Shown here piece after piece: positions 11,979-23,973 of a DNA stretch of 64,000 nucleotides; the stretch's first letter is position 1, and the number at the start of each line of letters is the position of its first letter. Position numbers and translations under genes: made by a program. Under the pieces are notes generated by a model. That model saw nothing but the letters and a program-made list of their open reading frames with translations. It was not told the DNA's origin and ran no database searches. Source of the stretch: Cucumis sativus (taxonomy: Eukaryota > Streptophyta > Magnoliopsida > Cucurbitales > Cucurbitaceae); assembly GCF_000004075.3 (NCBI RefSeq), contig NC_026659.2:22152272-22216271 (forward strand), written 5' to 3'.

Positions 11979-13491
11979 TGTCACACCTTAAACTGCAATT
12001 CGACCAAAACATCGAAGTAATGGGAATAAGATTCGATTTAGTTACAACATTGATTTTTTTTATCGACTAATTCAACCTCAATTCCTTTTACACTACCAAG
12101 AGAAAATATAACGCAACAGAAGTCGTCTCGAACGCCAAACAGATTCAAAGACATTCTTAATGTGAAACACTTAACATGATCAATTTAGCCAAAACTTACA
12201 CTTTATTAATAACAAGTGTTTAGACAAACATAATTTACAACACTTTGACTTAAAGTTACATTAAATAAACTCAAAAACACCTAGTAACTTTCTCATCTCG
12301 TTGTAAATCCTTCAACATTCTTCTATACTTGGTCTAAACGCCTGATCCTGGAACATATATTTTGAAAACGTAAGTATAAATAACTTGGTGAGGTTTTAAT
12401 ATGAAATCCTTTTCGCAATGCTATTTGATAAATCCTTGTTGCCAAATCATAAATTCCAACACAAAACAGTTATCAATAAACACTTCATTTCGCATAAACC
12501 TTTCTTTATGCTTAACAAATCATTTTGCCAAGGATCCCGAATCACTCTCTGCGGCAAGTCACGTAACTTCGTGTTTATACTAACGACTCATCAACATCCA
12601 AGAGTATCCTGATTCGTCCTTGTTGCTCAGGTCGCTAAGCATTATGCGCTCCTTTTAACGCATAAGCCAACTTCTTCACCACGTAGTTCTGTACACTCAT
12701 GGTGGCCTTTAACTCTTTATGTGCACATAAAAGTTAACTTATTCAAAGGAAGTAGCTAATGATTTGGAAACTATATCATAAACATTAAGATCAAATTATG
12801 CTTTGAACATCATAACATTTTTTCATATAAATCTATATTGTAAATCATTAACTCAAATTAGTAGAGATTTATGAGAAAATATTTGACATAAATTATTAAG
12901 AAAAACACTCAAAAAATTTTGAAAGAAAAGCACTCACTCTTCAACTTTCCTCTTCTCGCAAAGTTTTCTCGCAGAGACCAAGTGACAGAACTTTAGCATT
13001 TCAACAAAACTCCCATCATTCTCTACTTAGTTACCAAAATCCTCTATTTATCCTACCCTTTTAATCTGGATTAGTCATCCCTAGTTCTTTATCTGATTGT
13101 CATCTCCTGCTTCAACCTTACACTTGTAAAATTTCTATTTGTTTTTTAGTCAGACTTAAAACCTTAATCTTACACGTTAAACCTTGTCAAATCAGATTTG
13201 ACATCTTCTCATCTAATATCACTTCGCGAATAACTCTTCAACCACTTAACAGCTTCCCAAAGTCTTATCGCATAACTTCTTTCAAGAACTACCAACTTTT
13301 CTCGCTAAGAATTTTTCTTTTGTGAGTGTTTAGACTTAGAAGATCTTACCATAAATCCTTCTCGTGGATTGTTTGACCTTAAGCTCTCGACACGTACAAT
13401 AAAGCTAAAACGCCTTCTTGTCCAAAATGCCAACTTACGTACTTAGTCAAAATTTTGTCTTCTGACTTTTAATTTAGGTTTGGATCTTACA
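11979..13491. mobile_element. solo LTR (1513 bp) of an LTR retrotransposon
   Basis: The element begins TGTCACACC, ends GATCTTACA (TG...CA) and is bounded by the direct repeat ATAAC at 11974-11978 and 13492-13496, a 5-bp target-site duplication. The interior has no gag or pol frame and no second LTR. The short open frames near 12.4-12.6 kb have no domain. This fits a solo LTR left by recombination between the two LTRs of a full element. The superfamily (probably Gypsy, from the long LTR) is not certain. Confidence 0.75.
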
Positions 13492-14379
13492 ATAACAATC
13501 TTTTAAAGATTGTGAGGTCTTATAGTAATCAATTTTCAATGTATATGTATATTACACTCTCTCAAGGAAGTACCTCCTTGCATTCACCATTTTTAGGTCA
13601 AATCTCAACTTTTGTTAAAAATCATTTACTTATGTTGGGGTTTCGTTATATTAGATAAACATGAAATTCTATCTCAAAACTAATGTGTGATTAGTAGATG
13701 AATAATAGTTCATGAATCGATTGTGTTATGGAATAAAAATAAATAACAAAGAAGGTAAAACAATAGTTAACAAATCAACACATATTTACATAGTTTACTA
13801 ACAGTACTGAGCTAGGTATGTCAACAAGCAAAGAAAGATAACAAATTAATTTTGTGAGAAAAAAACAACAACAAATATAATACGTAAAGATCAAATGCGC
13901 TTCTAAAGTTAGAGAGTTTATATATACAACACATGTACTTCTTTCTAAACCCTAGAGTTAAAAGATTGTAAGGTCTCTTCATCTATTTCGATATCATTGT
14001 CCGATATCATTGTCCGATATATATAGAATATATATGTGGGAAAATAAATAATAAATGTGGAGTTTAATTGAAACAGTGTTTGGACATTATTTCACAAGAC
14101 AGTGTCATTGTCACCTTTTGGATTGTCTGTTTGGTGTTAGCAATATTAAAAGAAAATTCTGTTTGCCTCTCTTTTTTCTCTCATCTTCCATACCTTTTGC
14201 CTTGGGTTTTTTCAGGCCCCCCCTTTCCTTTCTTCTTCTTCTTCCTTCTTCCTTTTTTCCTTCTTAGGGTTTCTTCCCCCATCTTATATATTTACCCTAA
14301 GCTCAAATTATATATAATTTAATTTATATATATAATATATATATATATGTATGTATGCATGTTTATGTCCTTTCTCCCC

Positions 14380-14440
14380 TTAATTAAGAGCTTCTTCTTC
14401 AAACATCAAATTTCTGGAGAAAGAAGGATCAAAAAGCTAG
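14380..14440 (+). other. predicted 5' UTR exon of the LBD25-like gene (end defined by splice donor)
   Basis: A pyrimidine-rich leader (CTTCTTCTTC near 14391) ends in AAAGCTAG|GTAAACCC, a plausible splice donor at 14441. A matching acceptor, TTGTTGATATAG at 16393, lies 24 bp before the LBD ATG. The predicted intron 14441-16393 is about 1.95 kb and AT-rich. The left edge of the exon is not determined. Confidence 0.45.
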
Positions 14441-16417
14441 GTAAACCCTAATTCTAACTTTTTCATACTTAATTAATTTTATGATATGTATGTATATATA
14501 TTATATATATTATGCTCAACAAGAACTTTGTAAAGATCTCCTTGATGGTTTTATTTTTTCCCTTTTGAGATTTTTTCCTTGGAGTCACTTAATTAAATTA
14601 TAATTACTTCATTGAAATTATTTTGATAATTTGTACTTGTCCTGCCTGTTTACCTAAAAAAACTATTAAATTGTAATTAAGATGAAACACAGATCCTGCA
14701 GAATATGTGTTTATTAAATACTACGATTTATAATGTTTTTTCTTTTTTCTTTTTTCTTTTTTCTTTTTTTATAAAAAAACTAAGAATTCATAATGTTTTA
14801 GTACAAAGGAAGGTGTGGGATTTTTAATGTTTCAGCTGAAACAGTAATGTGTGGTATGTTTTGTACAGTGAAGAGAAATAAAAACTAGACAATATAATTT
14901 AAATTCCACAAACAAAAAAAAGAAAAGAAAAGAAAAGAAAAGAAAGAAAGAAAAGAGTAGGGTGTGTCTAAGAACAATTTAAAGTGTATTGTATTTGTGA
15001 TGTAATATTTAATAAATTATGTACTACTAAATGTAGCACAGTAGGAATAGACCTATCTATTTACTATTGTAATATTATAAATATACAGCAAAAGAAAATG
15101 AAATTAATTTACATTTTCTATAAAGTTTTATCTCAAGATTAGTTGACAAATAAGAAGATTAATTTCATGCATCTTATAAAAATTGTGATATATCGTAAGT
15201 ATCTAATTGTTATCTGTAAATGTGTAACATGATGAAGATATATAAGGCAAAAACACTTTTAAGAAACAGAGAAGAAAATCAATAAGGGAAATCCACTCAT
15301 TCGAGTTAGAAAGCACTTTTTCTTCTATCTTGTATACTCTCACATGCAAATAAAATATTTATAAAAATAAAAATAAATAGACTTTTATTTAAGTGTCTAG
15401 TGATGATATTATATTAAAAATGGATAAAAATTTATCAACGTTTATTATCGATAAAATATGTAATTTTATTATATTTTATAAGTATTCTTGTCATTCATAA
15501 TATTTTTCCATTTTTTTATGTATATATATATATATGAGATAAATTCTTCTAGATAGAAAAAAGATTGAAACTATTTTTTAAAAAAAACTTAGGTGCGTCG
15601 GGAACAATTTAATAGATCATTTTACTATATTTTGTAAATAATTTTTTTATATTATCTCACGATTCCTTATATATAAATACAAATTAAGTAAAAGACAATT
15701 ATAAAGCAATTAAATTAAATATAGATTGACACCAAGTCCCATTAAAAACCTAATTTAATTCTTTGAAAAGTAATCTTTATTAGTTTAGAAAACCCAATTT
15801 AACAATGAGATTATTGGTGTCTCATTCCCCAACCAATTTGATATGGAATTGTACAGTGTAAAAAGGGTTAATGCAAAAGCAAACCCCATTTGTGTACTTC
15901 AGTAATTTTAAAAAGGATTTGGTTTAAAAAAGTGGAGAAGGGGATGAATGAACCCTTCCTTATTTGCATACATTTCTACCCAAAATATTATTCATATGCA
16001 ACAAAAGATAAAGCTTTTTAGATTTATGTTAGCTACTTTAGGTACAGAAGTTATTCCATCGTTAAAAAAAGTTATATTATAATTCACTATTGAAAGCCCT
16101 TACCAATTAAAAAAAAAAAAATCATATACAAACTATACTGATAACTACATTATTTTTAGGTGTTTTTTTTTTAAAAAAATAAAATTAACAAACTATTTAT
16201 ACTCGATCAAAATAAAATTTATTAAAGTTGGTTTTTATGTGAACGGTAAATACATATCTGGTCAAATATTACATTTTTTACAATTTTCATAATTTTTTTT
16301 AAATGCTTAATTCTATTACAAGAACAAAAGAATAAAATGATATTGGTGGATATTCTCCCATATAATATATATTGTTTGGTTTTGTTGATATAGAAGGAAA
16401 AAAGAAAGAAAAAGAAT

Positions 16418-16912
16418 ATGGCTTCTTCAAGCTACACAAACTCACCATGTGCAGCATGCAAATTCCTAAGAAGAAAATGCTTAGCTGATTGCATATTTGC
16501 ACCCTATTTCCCCCCTGAAGAGCCAACCAAATTTGCCAATGTTCACAAGATCTTCGGAGCCAGCAATGTGAGCAAGCTTCTCAATGAGGTTCAGCCCCAT
16601 CAGCGCGAGGATGCTGTAAATTCTCTAGCTTATGAGGCCGAGGCTCGTATGAAAGACCCTGTCTACGGCTGCGTTGGGGCCATCTCCGTTTTGCAACGAC
16701 AAGTTATTCGTCTCCAAAAAGAGCTCGACGCTACAAATGCTGATTTGGTACGATATGCGAGCGGGAGCGCCCGGCCGCCCTCGCAATATGGAAGGAGAGC
16801 AACAACTGCCTCGGTGAGTACTCGCCACCATTCTGGTCTGTCTTTTCTTTCTCCTTTGAGTAGTAGTCATCATGATAGTACTTATTGCCATGATAAAGAG
16901 GAAGGCAATTGA
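16418..16912 (+). CDS. LBD25: LOB-domain transcription factor, class I, LBD25-like
   Basis: The frame encodes 164 residues. It contains a complete LOB domain (about 10-110): zinc-finger-like C block CX2CX6CX3C at Cys11, 14, 21 and 25, the GAS block starting with FGASN at 46-50, and the leucine-zipper-like LX6LX3LX6L at Leu92, 99, 103 and 110. Class I LBD proteins are nuclear DNA-binding dimers acting in organ boundary formation, lateral organ and root development. Length and sequence fit LBD25/LOB-type members, and the position next to an oleosin supports LBD25. The tail is short and Ser/His-rich. A near-perfect donor, TCG|GTGAGTAC, lies inside the tail at about 16814, so an alternative spliced C-terminus is possible. 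Confidence 0.9.
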   Translation: MASSSYTNSPCAACKFLRRKCLADCIFAPYFPPEEPTKFANVHKIFGASNVSKLLNEVQPHQREDAVNSLAYEAEARMKDPVYGCVGAISVLQRQVIRLQKELDATNADLVRYASGSARPPSQYGRRATTASVSTRHHSGLSFLSPLSSSHHDSTYCHDKEEGN

Positions 16913-19900
16913 AAATCTTGTATGAATTTGTGAGAGATTTTTTTTTCTTCTTTTTCTTTGGGGTTTTCCATTAATTTGTTCTGCCAATCCCCTTGTTCCT
17001 CTTATGTTCCAAGCTTTTTTTTATGGGTATATTTTTCTCTCTTGATCTATAACAGTGGTGGTTTTTTTTTAATGCAATATTAGTTCTTGTATCTAAATTA
17101 TATTTAAGGGTTATTAGATCATACTTTGAGCATAATAACAACGATGACTTGATTATATATTCATAGGGATTTGGATTAATATAAGGTTGTTAGTGTGAAC
17201 ATACTATTTTTAGTCTCCTAAATTCCACAGGCTTTTTATAATTATAATGTTGGGTTATATATTTATATAAATATATTAATATATTACAAAGATGGTAATG
17301 TTTGATTATATGAAATGCTTCCATCAAATTGTCCTTTTTTGATAAGTGCTTTCGGTGTGTCTGTTTCTATGACTTCGCTAATCTAAAAAGGGTTATCTGT
17401 TTGTTTATTTATTTATTTATTTTCACGCATGTTATGATGGAAAGATTCTGTGTTTAGTTTTTAATTTGAAATTCATTTGTGACTGAGAAAAAAAGGATTT
17501 CTTTTATTTTTAAATTCATTAATCACAAGATTTATTATCCTTTTGCTTCTATGTATAAGATAATTTTTTTTTACATATGTTGTGATTTATTTGATAAGTA
17601 ATATAATAGTGAGTCTTTCTTTTAAACAAAATATACGTAATATAAGGGTTTCCTCTTTTTTTTTTTACATATCTAATTATTTATTTGATAAGTAATATAA
17701 TTAGATACACCCCAAAGTTACTTCTAAGCATATTTTAATAAAAGAATATTGGTGATATTTATTACTGTTTGAATTGATTTTCTAAAAGATTATATTAATT
17801 CTTTTTTTATATAACACTTATTTGAATATAATTGATTGATAAATGTGGTTGGATGGTAATAAAAAATCTTGTAGCATTGTCAATTAACAAGATGAGAAAA
17901 ACGAAAAAGAAAATTGTAGCTATATGTTAATAAGAGAATGATCCGTATATACTTTTCAGCTTCATACACAATAATTCTGCCCCAACCTAAGTTTAAAATC
18001 AAACTCATGTTTTTATCAATAAATTTGATCCAAAATGTCAAAAGGGTCATTCCCTCATCATGTGTATTTACTTAGTTTCATGCTTTGGATTTCAATTTAA
18101 TTCATTGCAAAGATTTCATATATGAAATATGTTAATACTAAAATTGTGGAATTAGGACTAAATGCACATATCACAATTATTTTGGACTCAGTATTCATAT
18201 TCAAGCACCACCAAATCTAAAAAAGTCGATTTGAAATAACATCGAAATTTAAAATTAGAATCATCACAAGTTGTTCTAGTGACTGTGAGAGTGGATGACT
18301 TTAATGGAGAGCTAAGAAAGTCAAGTTTTCAATCTATCATGATCACCTACCTAGTATTTAATATTCTATGAGTTTTATTGACACTTAAATGTTGTATGGT
18401 CAGATAGGTTATCTCATAAAATTGTCAGTAATGACTTTGGACTAATGTTCAAATAAAGGTTAGTCCCACCCTTAAAAGGGATAGAAATACAAAAATGTGT
18501 ATTTGAGTTTTCAAATTCTTGTTGTGAAACGGTGTGGAATGGCTACCCTTCCATTTAAAATTTTACCTTTTTATTAAATCACCTTTCATCAAATTTATGA
18601 AATAATTTTCCTTTCATTCCATTTTTTTCTTGGAAAAGTGCACCTAAACTCAAATTTTACTTCCAAGACAGCAAATCTTCCCCGCACAACTATAACACGG
18701 CGAAGCTATTGTAACAGTAAGTTTGGCTTGGGCTCCGGATTATGAAGAAAAGGTAAAAATTAATGGAGAAGATGTGAATGGTTGGCAAAGGGTGTGGTGA
18801 GGGCCTAATGTACATGTAAACCCTAATTTGTAGATATAATAAAGGTAAAGAGGGTGGTAGGGTCTCAATTCTCAGCACACCACCGTCCAAAAAGTCCTTT
18901 CTGCCTACCCCACGCCGCTGCATGGAGGGGCAATTCTTCTTCTCCAAACCCACATATTCTACACCTTTAACTTCCACTCTTTACTCACTTTCTCTAATAT
19001 GGGAACTCTTTTTCAATTGTGTATCTCAGTTTTTTAGAAGAAAAACAGTGGTCTCATTTTAATGCCAATGTCAGAAATGGAACAACTAGATGTTGAATAA
19101 GTTAGAAATTGAAAGCCCTCTCATAAAAATGACTCATACGTAAATTTAATCTTATATCGAATTAATTGATCTAACTTTCAAATTCCTAATGTTTTTTTTT
19201 TCTTTTTTGTATAAAAACTTCCAAACGTGGTGAGGTCAAAGGAGAGAAGTAGAGTGAGAAGAAGCACTAAAGCTCTTTCTAACTTCCTAAATAAAATTAA
19301 AAGAGATAAACATAACCAAGCAAAATTTAGATTTTATGATGGTTTCTTTAGAAATAATGTTATGATGATTTTAAGGATTATAGATTTTTTTTCTCTAAAG
19401 AATATGTATTATTCTTGATTAGATAAATGATAAGATTAAAGGTTTACGTTGAACAAATAGAAAAATGAGAGGAAATTTTGCAAAAGTAGAAAAAATTATT
19501 CGTGATAATAGATCTATGCTACTTACAATTTTAAAATTGCAAAAATAGAAATTTTTGCAGATTAGTATCAAATTATTGTTTGATTACTGTTATATTTGTC
19601 AAATTTGCAATCTGAAAAAGTAGGAGTGTTATGAACTTTTTTTAAAAAAAAAAATTTGTAACATGTAATTGTTCAAGAAAAAATTCAATTATTGAAATAA
19701 AAAATGGAATAAATAATAAAATAAAAGTGCCGTTGTTATAAAATTTAATTAATTTGCAGTTCGTTATTAACTCATTAAAAATGACATAACAGAATTATTA
19801 ATCATTCTTTTAAAAACAACTTGAACAATTTTACTTTTTTTCATTTTTATGAAATTCCATATAGATATATATTTTAAAAAAAATATAATTCAACGTTTAT

Positions 19901-20437
19901 CTACTTTTTTAAATGCTAAAAAAAATGGAGAAAAATCTTTTGTTTTAAATAACCTGAAATATTTAAAATATGTATAAAATAACAAGAATTAAATCAATTG
20001 GTTTATGCTGAATTTAAAATAATAAAAATGAATAAGATACAATGTAAAAATGTATTTCTAAAGGAGTAAATATTAAATAACTATAAATATTAACTAAGAA
20101 TAAACAAATAACAATGGTTTAATTGGAATGTAAAATGATAAGAAACAAATAAGAATAAGTGATGTAAATAATTGCCCAAATAATTAAATAAATCATATAA
20201 GTAATAAATATATTGATAATTTAATAAATCTAGATTTTAAACAATACGTTATTTACAAAAATCAGTTGGTATTCCAAATTTAAATCCATTTGGTAGGTTA
20301 GAGTCTTATATCCAACCAACAAAAATAGGGTGCATTTCAGTAATTCAACAGATTTCTTTGGGCTCATTACATCTGTTTTTGGGCTTAGACATCTACTGGC
20401 CCAGTCTTTAGTATTGGAAAAACTGGCCACAGAATAG
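16913..20437. other. intergenic region, no gene recognised
   Basis: The first part is the LBD25-like 3' UTR. A GC-richer island near 18660-18980 has open frames on the minus strand but no domain I recognise; it is discussed under findings. The remaining DNA is AT-rich and closed. Confidence 0.45.
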
Positions 20438-20700
20438 ATGAATGGATTTTTGTAATGGCAAATTGGACTCGATTAAGGATATAGCAACCTTTTAGAAAAA
20501 TTATAAATATAGCAAAACTATAACTGATAGACTTGTATCGCTGATAGACTTCATATAATATATTTGCAACATGGTCTATCAGTGATAGACTTATATCATT
20601 GATAGAATTTGACAATTTTTGCTATATTTGTAAATTTTTTTAAATTGTGCTATATACTTAACTAATTTGAATTTAATTGTTAAATTTGCAACTATCCCTT
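20438..20700 (+). repeat. CTATCA/TGATAG repeat family, copy B
   Basis: This copy has the same order of motifs as copy A at 484-752: 'aaggatatagcaac', 'atatagcaaaacta', several GATAGACTT units, GTCTATCAGTGATAGAC, 'tttgctatatttgtaa' and 'tttgcaactatccc'. It is non-coding and MITE-like. Confidence 0.6.
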
Positions 20701-22600
20701 TTTTAATTGTTCTATGAAGACTTCAATTTTAGAGTAATTGTCAATTGCTAACATTTTTAATTAATAATTAAATGTACAATAATTTTTTTTAAAATAGCAA
20801 AATCTATAGATGACAAACTCTACTATTAGTGACGTGTACAGATGATATAATATTTACTACGTCATAGTATTTTATAGATCATAGTTTGATAGTTCTACAA
20901 ATAGTCTACTAAAGTTAATTAATAATATGTATCTATCTTTTAATATAATTATAATGTTTTAACAACTATACTAATTTTTAAAATATCTTATTAAAATTAA
21001 AATTTCTAGGGTTTCTTAAAAAACCAATCTTTTGCATAGATAACTGAATATAAAAAAAAGTTAATGCCACCTGGACAAGGTGTGGTTGCTATTAATGCAA
21101 TGATTTTTTTTTTTGTTATATGATTTTCTATTATATTCATTTTAGCTTAAAAATTGGCCCGTCATCAACGACTCAACCAAGTCCATTGACCAACCAAGTT
21201 AACATGAAAATTGTACCAAATAAAAAATTTCATAGTTCATAACTTTTAAACTAGAGATTCTAAATATCATTATGTCAATCAATCATAAGATTCTTTTACT
21301 CATCGAATGGAACACTTTGAAAATAGAAATCCAAACATGATAAGTGGCTATATATTTATTGGATGCAAAGCTAGATGTTCTACTAGGGTCCTTGCAAAAG
21401 CACACGAGAAAAGCTAACTTAGATCAAACCTAAAACCGATAATGATTACTCAAAGATTCTAGGACACAATTCACTCTAGAATTAGCTTGATCAAAACTAA
21501 TTAACGAAATTGATTTTAACATCAAATCCAATGCAATATTTGAAAGAAAACACAACATCCACCGGGTAGAATAACACATACATTTTAATATTGATATTAT
21601 GAGTTTTAGAGATCCTTACAAACGATTTTAAAGGCTCAAATGGTCGTACAAGAAATGGAAACTTAAAATTAATTCAAATATACTAAAATGTCAACTATAG
21701 AAAATAATGCCTATAAACATAAAACACGATATTGCATATTAAATTATAAGCCAAATTGAAAAACAATAAGTGTAAAAAGTTTTCAAAATGTCTTAATTAT
21801 CTTCTCTAAAATGTGTCAAAGTGGTTGGGACACGATAGACAAGGTTTGACATCACGTTTTTTCATGTTGTGCACAATTGACAACATCTTTCTCACAAAAT
21901 CTACACATTTTTTTTATCCTTCGTGTCATATTCGAAACTATTGGACTTTTTTCGTGTCATCTTTACTTCATTCTCATCTTAACTCATTGAATTAAAGAAC
22001 ATTGTATATTAAATTTAGTTCAAAATTATTTGTTGATGGATGAGAATTTAATAGATTTGAAAGATGTAGAGTAAAAGCGTGTTGGATCTTGTTTATGTTG
22101 CTTCTTGTAATTGCTCTTTTGGATCCAAGTAATGGATCAATTGATGGAACCACATGAGACTATAACTTTGAATTGAATAAAGAGATGTGTATATTAACAT
22201 CAAGACAAAATTTGGTCATCTTTTGCACATCCTAACTTGCATTTGATGAAATATTGTCAAAAAATAGTATTATTTTAATATATATATATATAATTTGTAT
22301 GATCAAAGAAGGAATGCATAATATTTAGTTTGCCACCTAATCATTTCTCTTCATTATTAAGTTAAAATAAACTCTTTTAATTATAAGAGACACTCCACTA
22401 CGAATCTTCTGAATAAATTTAAACAGATAGCAAGACAACTATGAATATTGTTTTCTTCCTCCTTACAATTTCATGTCTCCAATTTTTTAAAATCCAGTGT
22501 AGAAGTATTCTCAATAATTTAACCAATTAAACGACAATTCTAAATATTTTTATTCAAATATACGAATATGATCTCTTTAAACAGAATTATTATTTTCTTT
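20701..22600. other. intergenic region, no gene recognised
   Basis: I see no supported gene or repeat boundary in this AT-rich interval upstream of the oleosin. Confidence 0.45.
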
Positions 22601-22648
22601 TTTCATTTTGAACAATGAAACACATAACTTGGAGTGAAACTTGTAGTT

Positions 22649-22720
22649 CATGCAAACCCTCAACTCTCCAAATCACACATCTACGTGTCACCCTCTTCCC
22701 ATCTCTACTACTCTTTATAT
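22649..22720 (+). promoter_or_regulatory. oleosin promoter: RY box, ABRE and TATA box
   Basis: CATGCAAA at 22649-22656 is an RY motif, the target of B3 regulators such as ABI3 and FUS3. CTACGTGTCACC at 22681-22692 contains the ABRE core ACGTGTC bound by ABI5-type bZIPs. CTTTATATCC near 22713 is a TATA box. The three are arranged within about 70 bp upstream of the oleosin ATG, as expected for a seed-maturation gene. Confidence 0.7.
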
Positions 22721-22785
22721 CCTTCCACTTTCCCCTTCACTTCTCTCTCAACTCCGAACACCGCTCTCCGCCGTACTCCTCCAAC

Positions 22786-23334
22786 ATGGGTGATCGATCA
22801 CCGCCTCGCCAAGTCCAAGTCCACCCCCAACAACGCTCTTACCTCCAGGACCCCACTTGGAAAATATCCGGTGGCGGCCGCCATGTAGACCACCACCAAC
22901 ATCAAGGCAGCGGCGGCGGCCCCTCCGCTTCGAAAATCATTGCCGTCGTCACCCTCGTCCCCGTTGGTGGCACTCTCCTCGGCCTCTCTGGCCTCACTCT
23001 AGCCGCCACGCTCTTCGGTCTCGCTGTGTCGACGCCTGTGTTCCTTCTCTTCAGCCCAGTGATCGTACCGGCTGCGTTAGCAATATGCCTTGCCATCGCT
23101 GCATTCTTGACGTCGGGAGTGTTCGGGCTCACAGCGTTGTCGTCACTATCGTGGGTGTATCGGTACATCAGACGGGCGACCGGGACGGTGCCGGAGCAAA
23201 TGGACATGGCTAAGAGGAAGATGCAGGACATGGCAGGGTATGTGGGACAAAAAACTAAAGAAGTTGGACAAGAAATTCAAAGTAGAACACAAGATCAAGG
23301 AAGGAGATCAGGCACAACAGAACAAAGAACTTAA
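22786..23334 (+). CDS. oleosin, H-form (seed oil-body structural protein)
   Basis: The protein has 182 residues. Oleosins coat seed oil bodies and keep triacylglycerol droplets from fusing. A hydrophilic His/Gly-rich N-terminus (1-48) precedes a long hydrophobic hairpin (about 50-123). The hairpin carries the diagnostic proline knot PX5SPX3P at Pro84, Ser90, Pro91 and Pro95. The amphipathic C-terminus includes VPEQMDMAKRKMQDMAGYVG, the insertion typical of high-molecular-weight (H) oleosins. The frame stays open back to 22615, but the TATA box, ABRE and RY box lie within that stretch, so the ATG at 22786 is the start. The last 29 codons and the 3' flank are duplicated at 29016. Confidence 0.93.
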   Translation: MGDRSPPRQVQVHPQQRSYLQDPTWKISGGGRHVDHHQHQGSGGGPSASKIIAVVTLVPVGGTLLGLSGLTLAATLFGLAVSTPVFLLFSPVIVPAALAICLAIAAFLTSGVFGLTALSSLSWVYRYIRRATGTVPEQMDMAKRKMQDMAGYVGQKTKEVGQEIQSRTQDQGRRSGTTEQRT

Positions 23335-23602
23335 CTAATTAAAAAAAAAATGTGTTGATGATGTATGTGTTTGTTTCTTTTCTTCTCTGTTTTGTGTGTT
23401 CTTCTTTTTTCTTTTTTTTTCTTCTCTCTATTTTCTTGTTAAATAAAAAAATGGTTTAATGTTTGGATGTAAATTTTCCTTTTGGTTGTTATGTATTTAA
23501 TATATGACAGTTTGTTTTCCTTTGAATTTTAACAATTTCTTTTGGGCGTATGTCGTGTAGTTTTTTTTGTATAAATTGGAAGGGAGGAGTTGAAGATCTT
23601 TT

Positions 23603-23645
23603 GTCCCACATCGACTACATTGACATTTGGGATTTCCTTTATACA
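23603..23645 (+). promoter_or_regulatory. USE + TATA promoter of 7SL copy 2
   Basis: GTCCCACATCG at 23603-23613 and TTTATACA at 23638-23645 are spaced 24 bp apart, with the RNA start about 30 bp downstream of the TATA box. The TATA has one base changed relative to copy 1. Confidence 0.85.
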
Positions 23646-23668
23646 GGGCATGCGGTATGCTTATTATC

Positions 23669-23973
23669 GCCGAGCTCGGTAGTGTGAGCTTGTAACTCGA
23701 ACGGGGGCATTAATGTGGCTGGAGGTTGGTCCAGCTCACCGAGTAGGGTATTTGCGAGATATATTATGGCCTGCCCATTCCAAGTAGAGAGTTGGGCCTT
23801 GGACTTCGAGCGAAGGCTTGGAGTTCATTGCCACTAGAGATGGAGGAAACCGCGTGAGGCTGGTTTCACAGAGCAGCGTAACCTCCCACTCTTGTCGGTG
23901 GAAGGATTACAGGCCGTTTCTCGGTTGCCCATCGAATACTCTGTGGGTAGTTCTCAACCCAACATCCACTTTT
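23669..23973 (+). ncRNA. 7SL: 7SL (SRP) RNA gene, copy 2
   Basis: This is a second full-length 7SL gene of about 305 nt, 335 bp downstream of the oleosin stop. It has the same landmarks as copy 1: GCCGAGCTCGGTAG start, TGTAAC loop, GGAAACC/GGTTTC helix, ACAGAGCAGCG and an ATCCAC 3' end followed by T4. It shares with copy 3 the variants 'GGTTGCCCATCGAATACTC' and 'TAATGTGG', so these two descend from one duplication. The promoter boxes are present, and expression is plausible. Confidence 0.88.

Noticed and set aside
12401..12612. Two 60-codon frames inside the 12-kb region.
   Set aside because: They lie inside the solo LTR, overlap each other in different frames and match no retrotransposon domain.
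14055..14322. 70-84-codon frames upstream of LBD25.
   Set aside because: Phe/Leu/Ser-rich translations of a CT-rich leader region; no homology signal.
16625..16987. 120-codon minus-strand frame opposite LBD25.
   Set aside because: Antisense shadow of the LOB-domain coding sequence.
18920..18950. GGGGCAATTCTTCTTCTCC looked like an IPS1/At4-type miR399 mimic site.
   Set aside because: The part that should pair with the miR399 5' end (TTTGGCA) is absent; only the GGGCAA half matches.
22634..23231. Three frames of 84-118 codons overlapping the oleosin.
   Set aside because: Arg/Pro-rich shadows caused by the GC-rich oleosin codons; the proline knot is only in the called frame.
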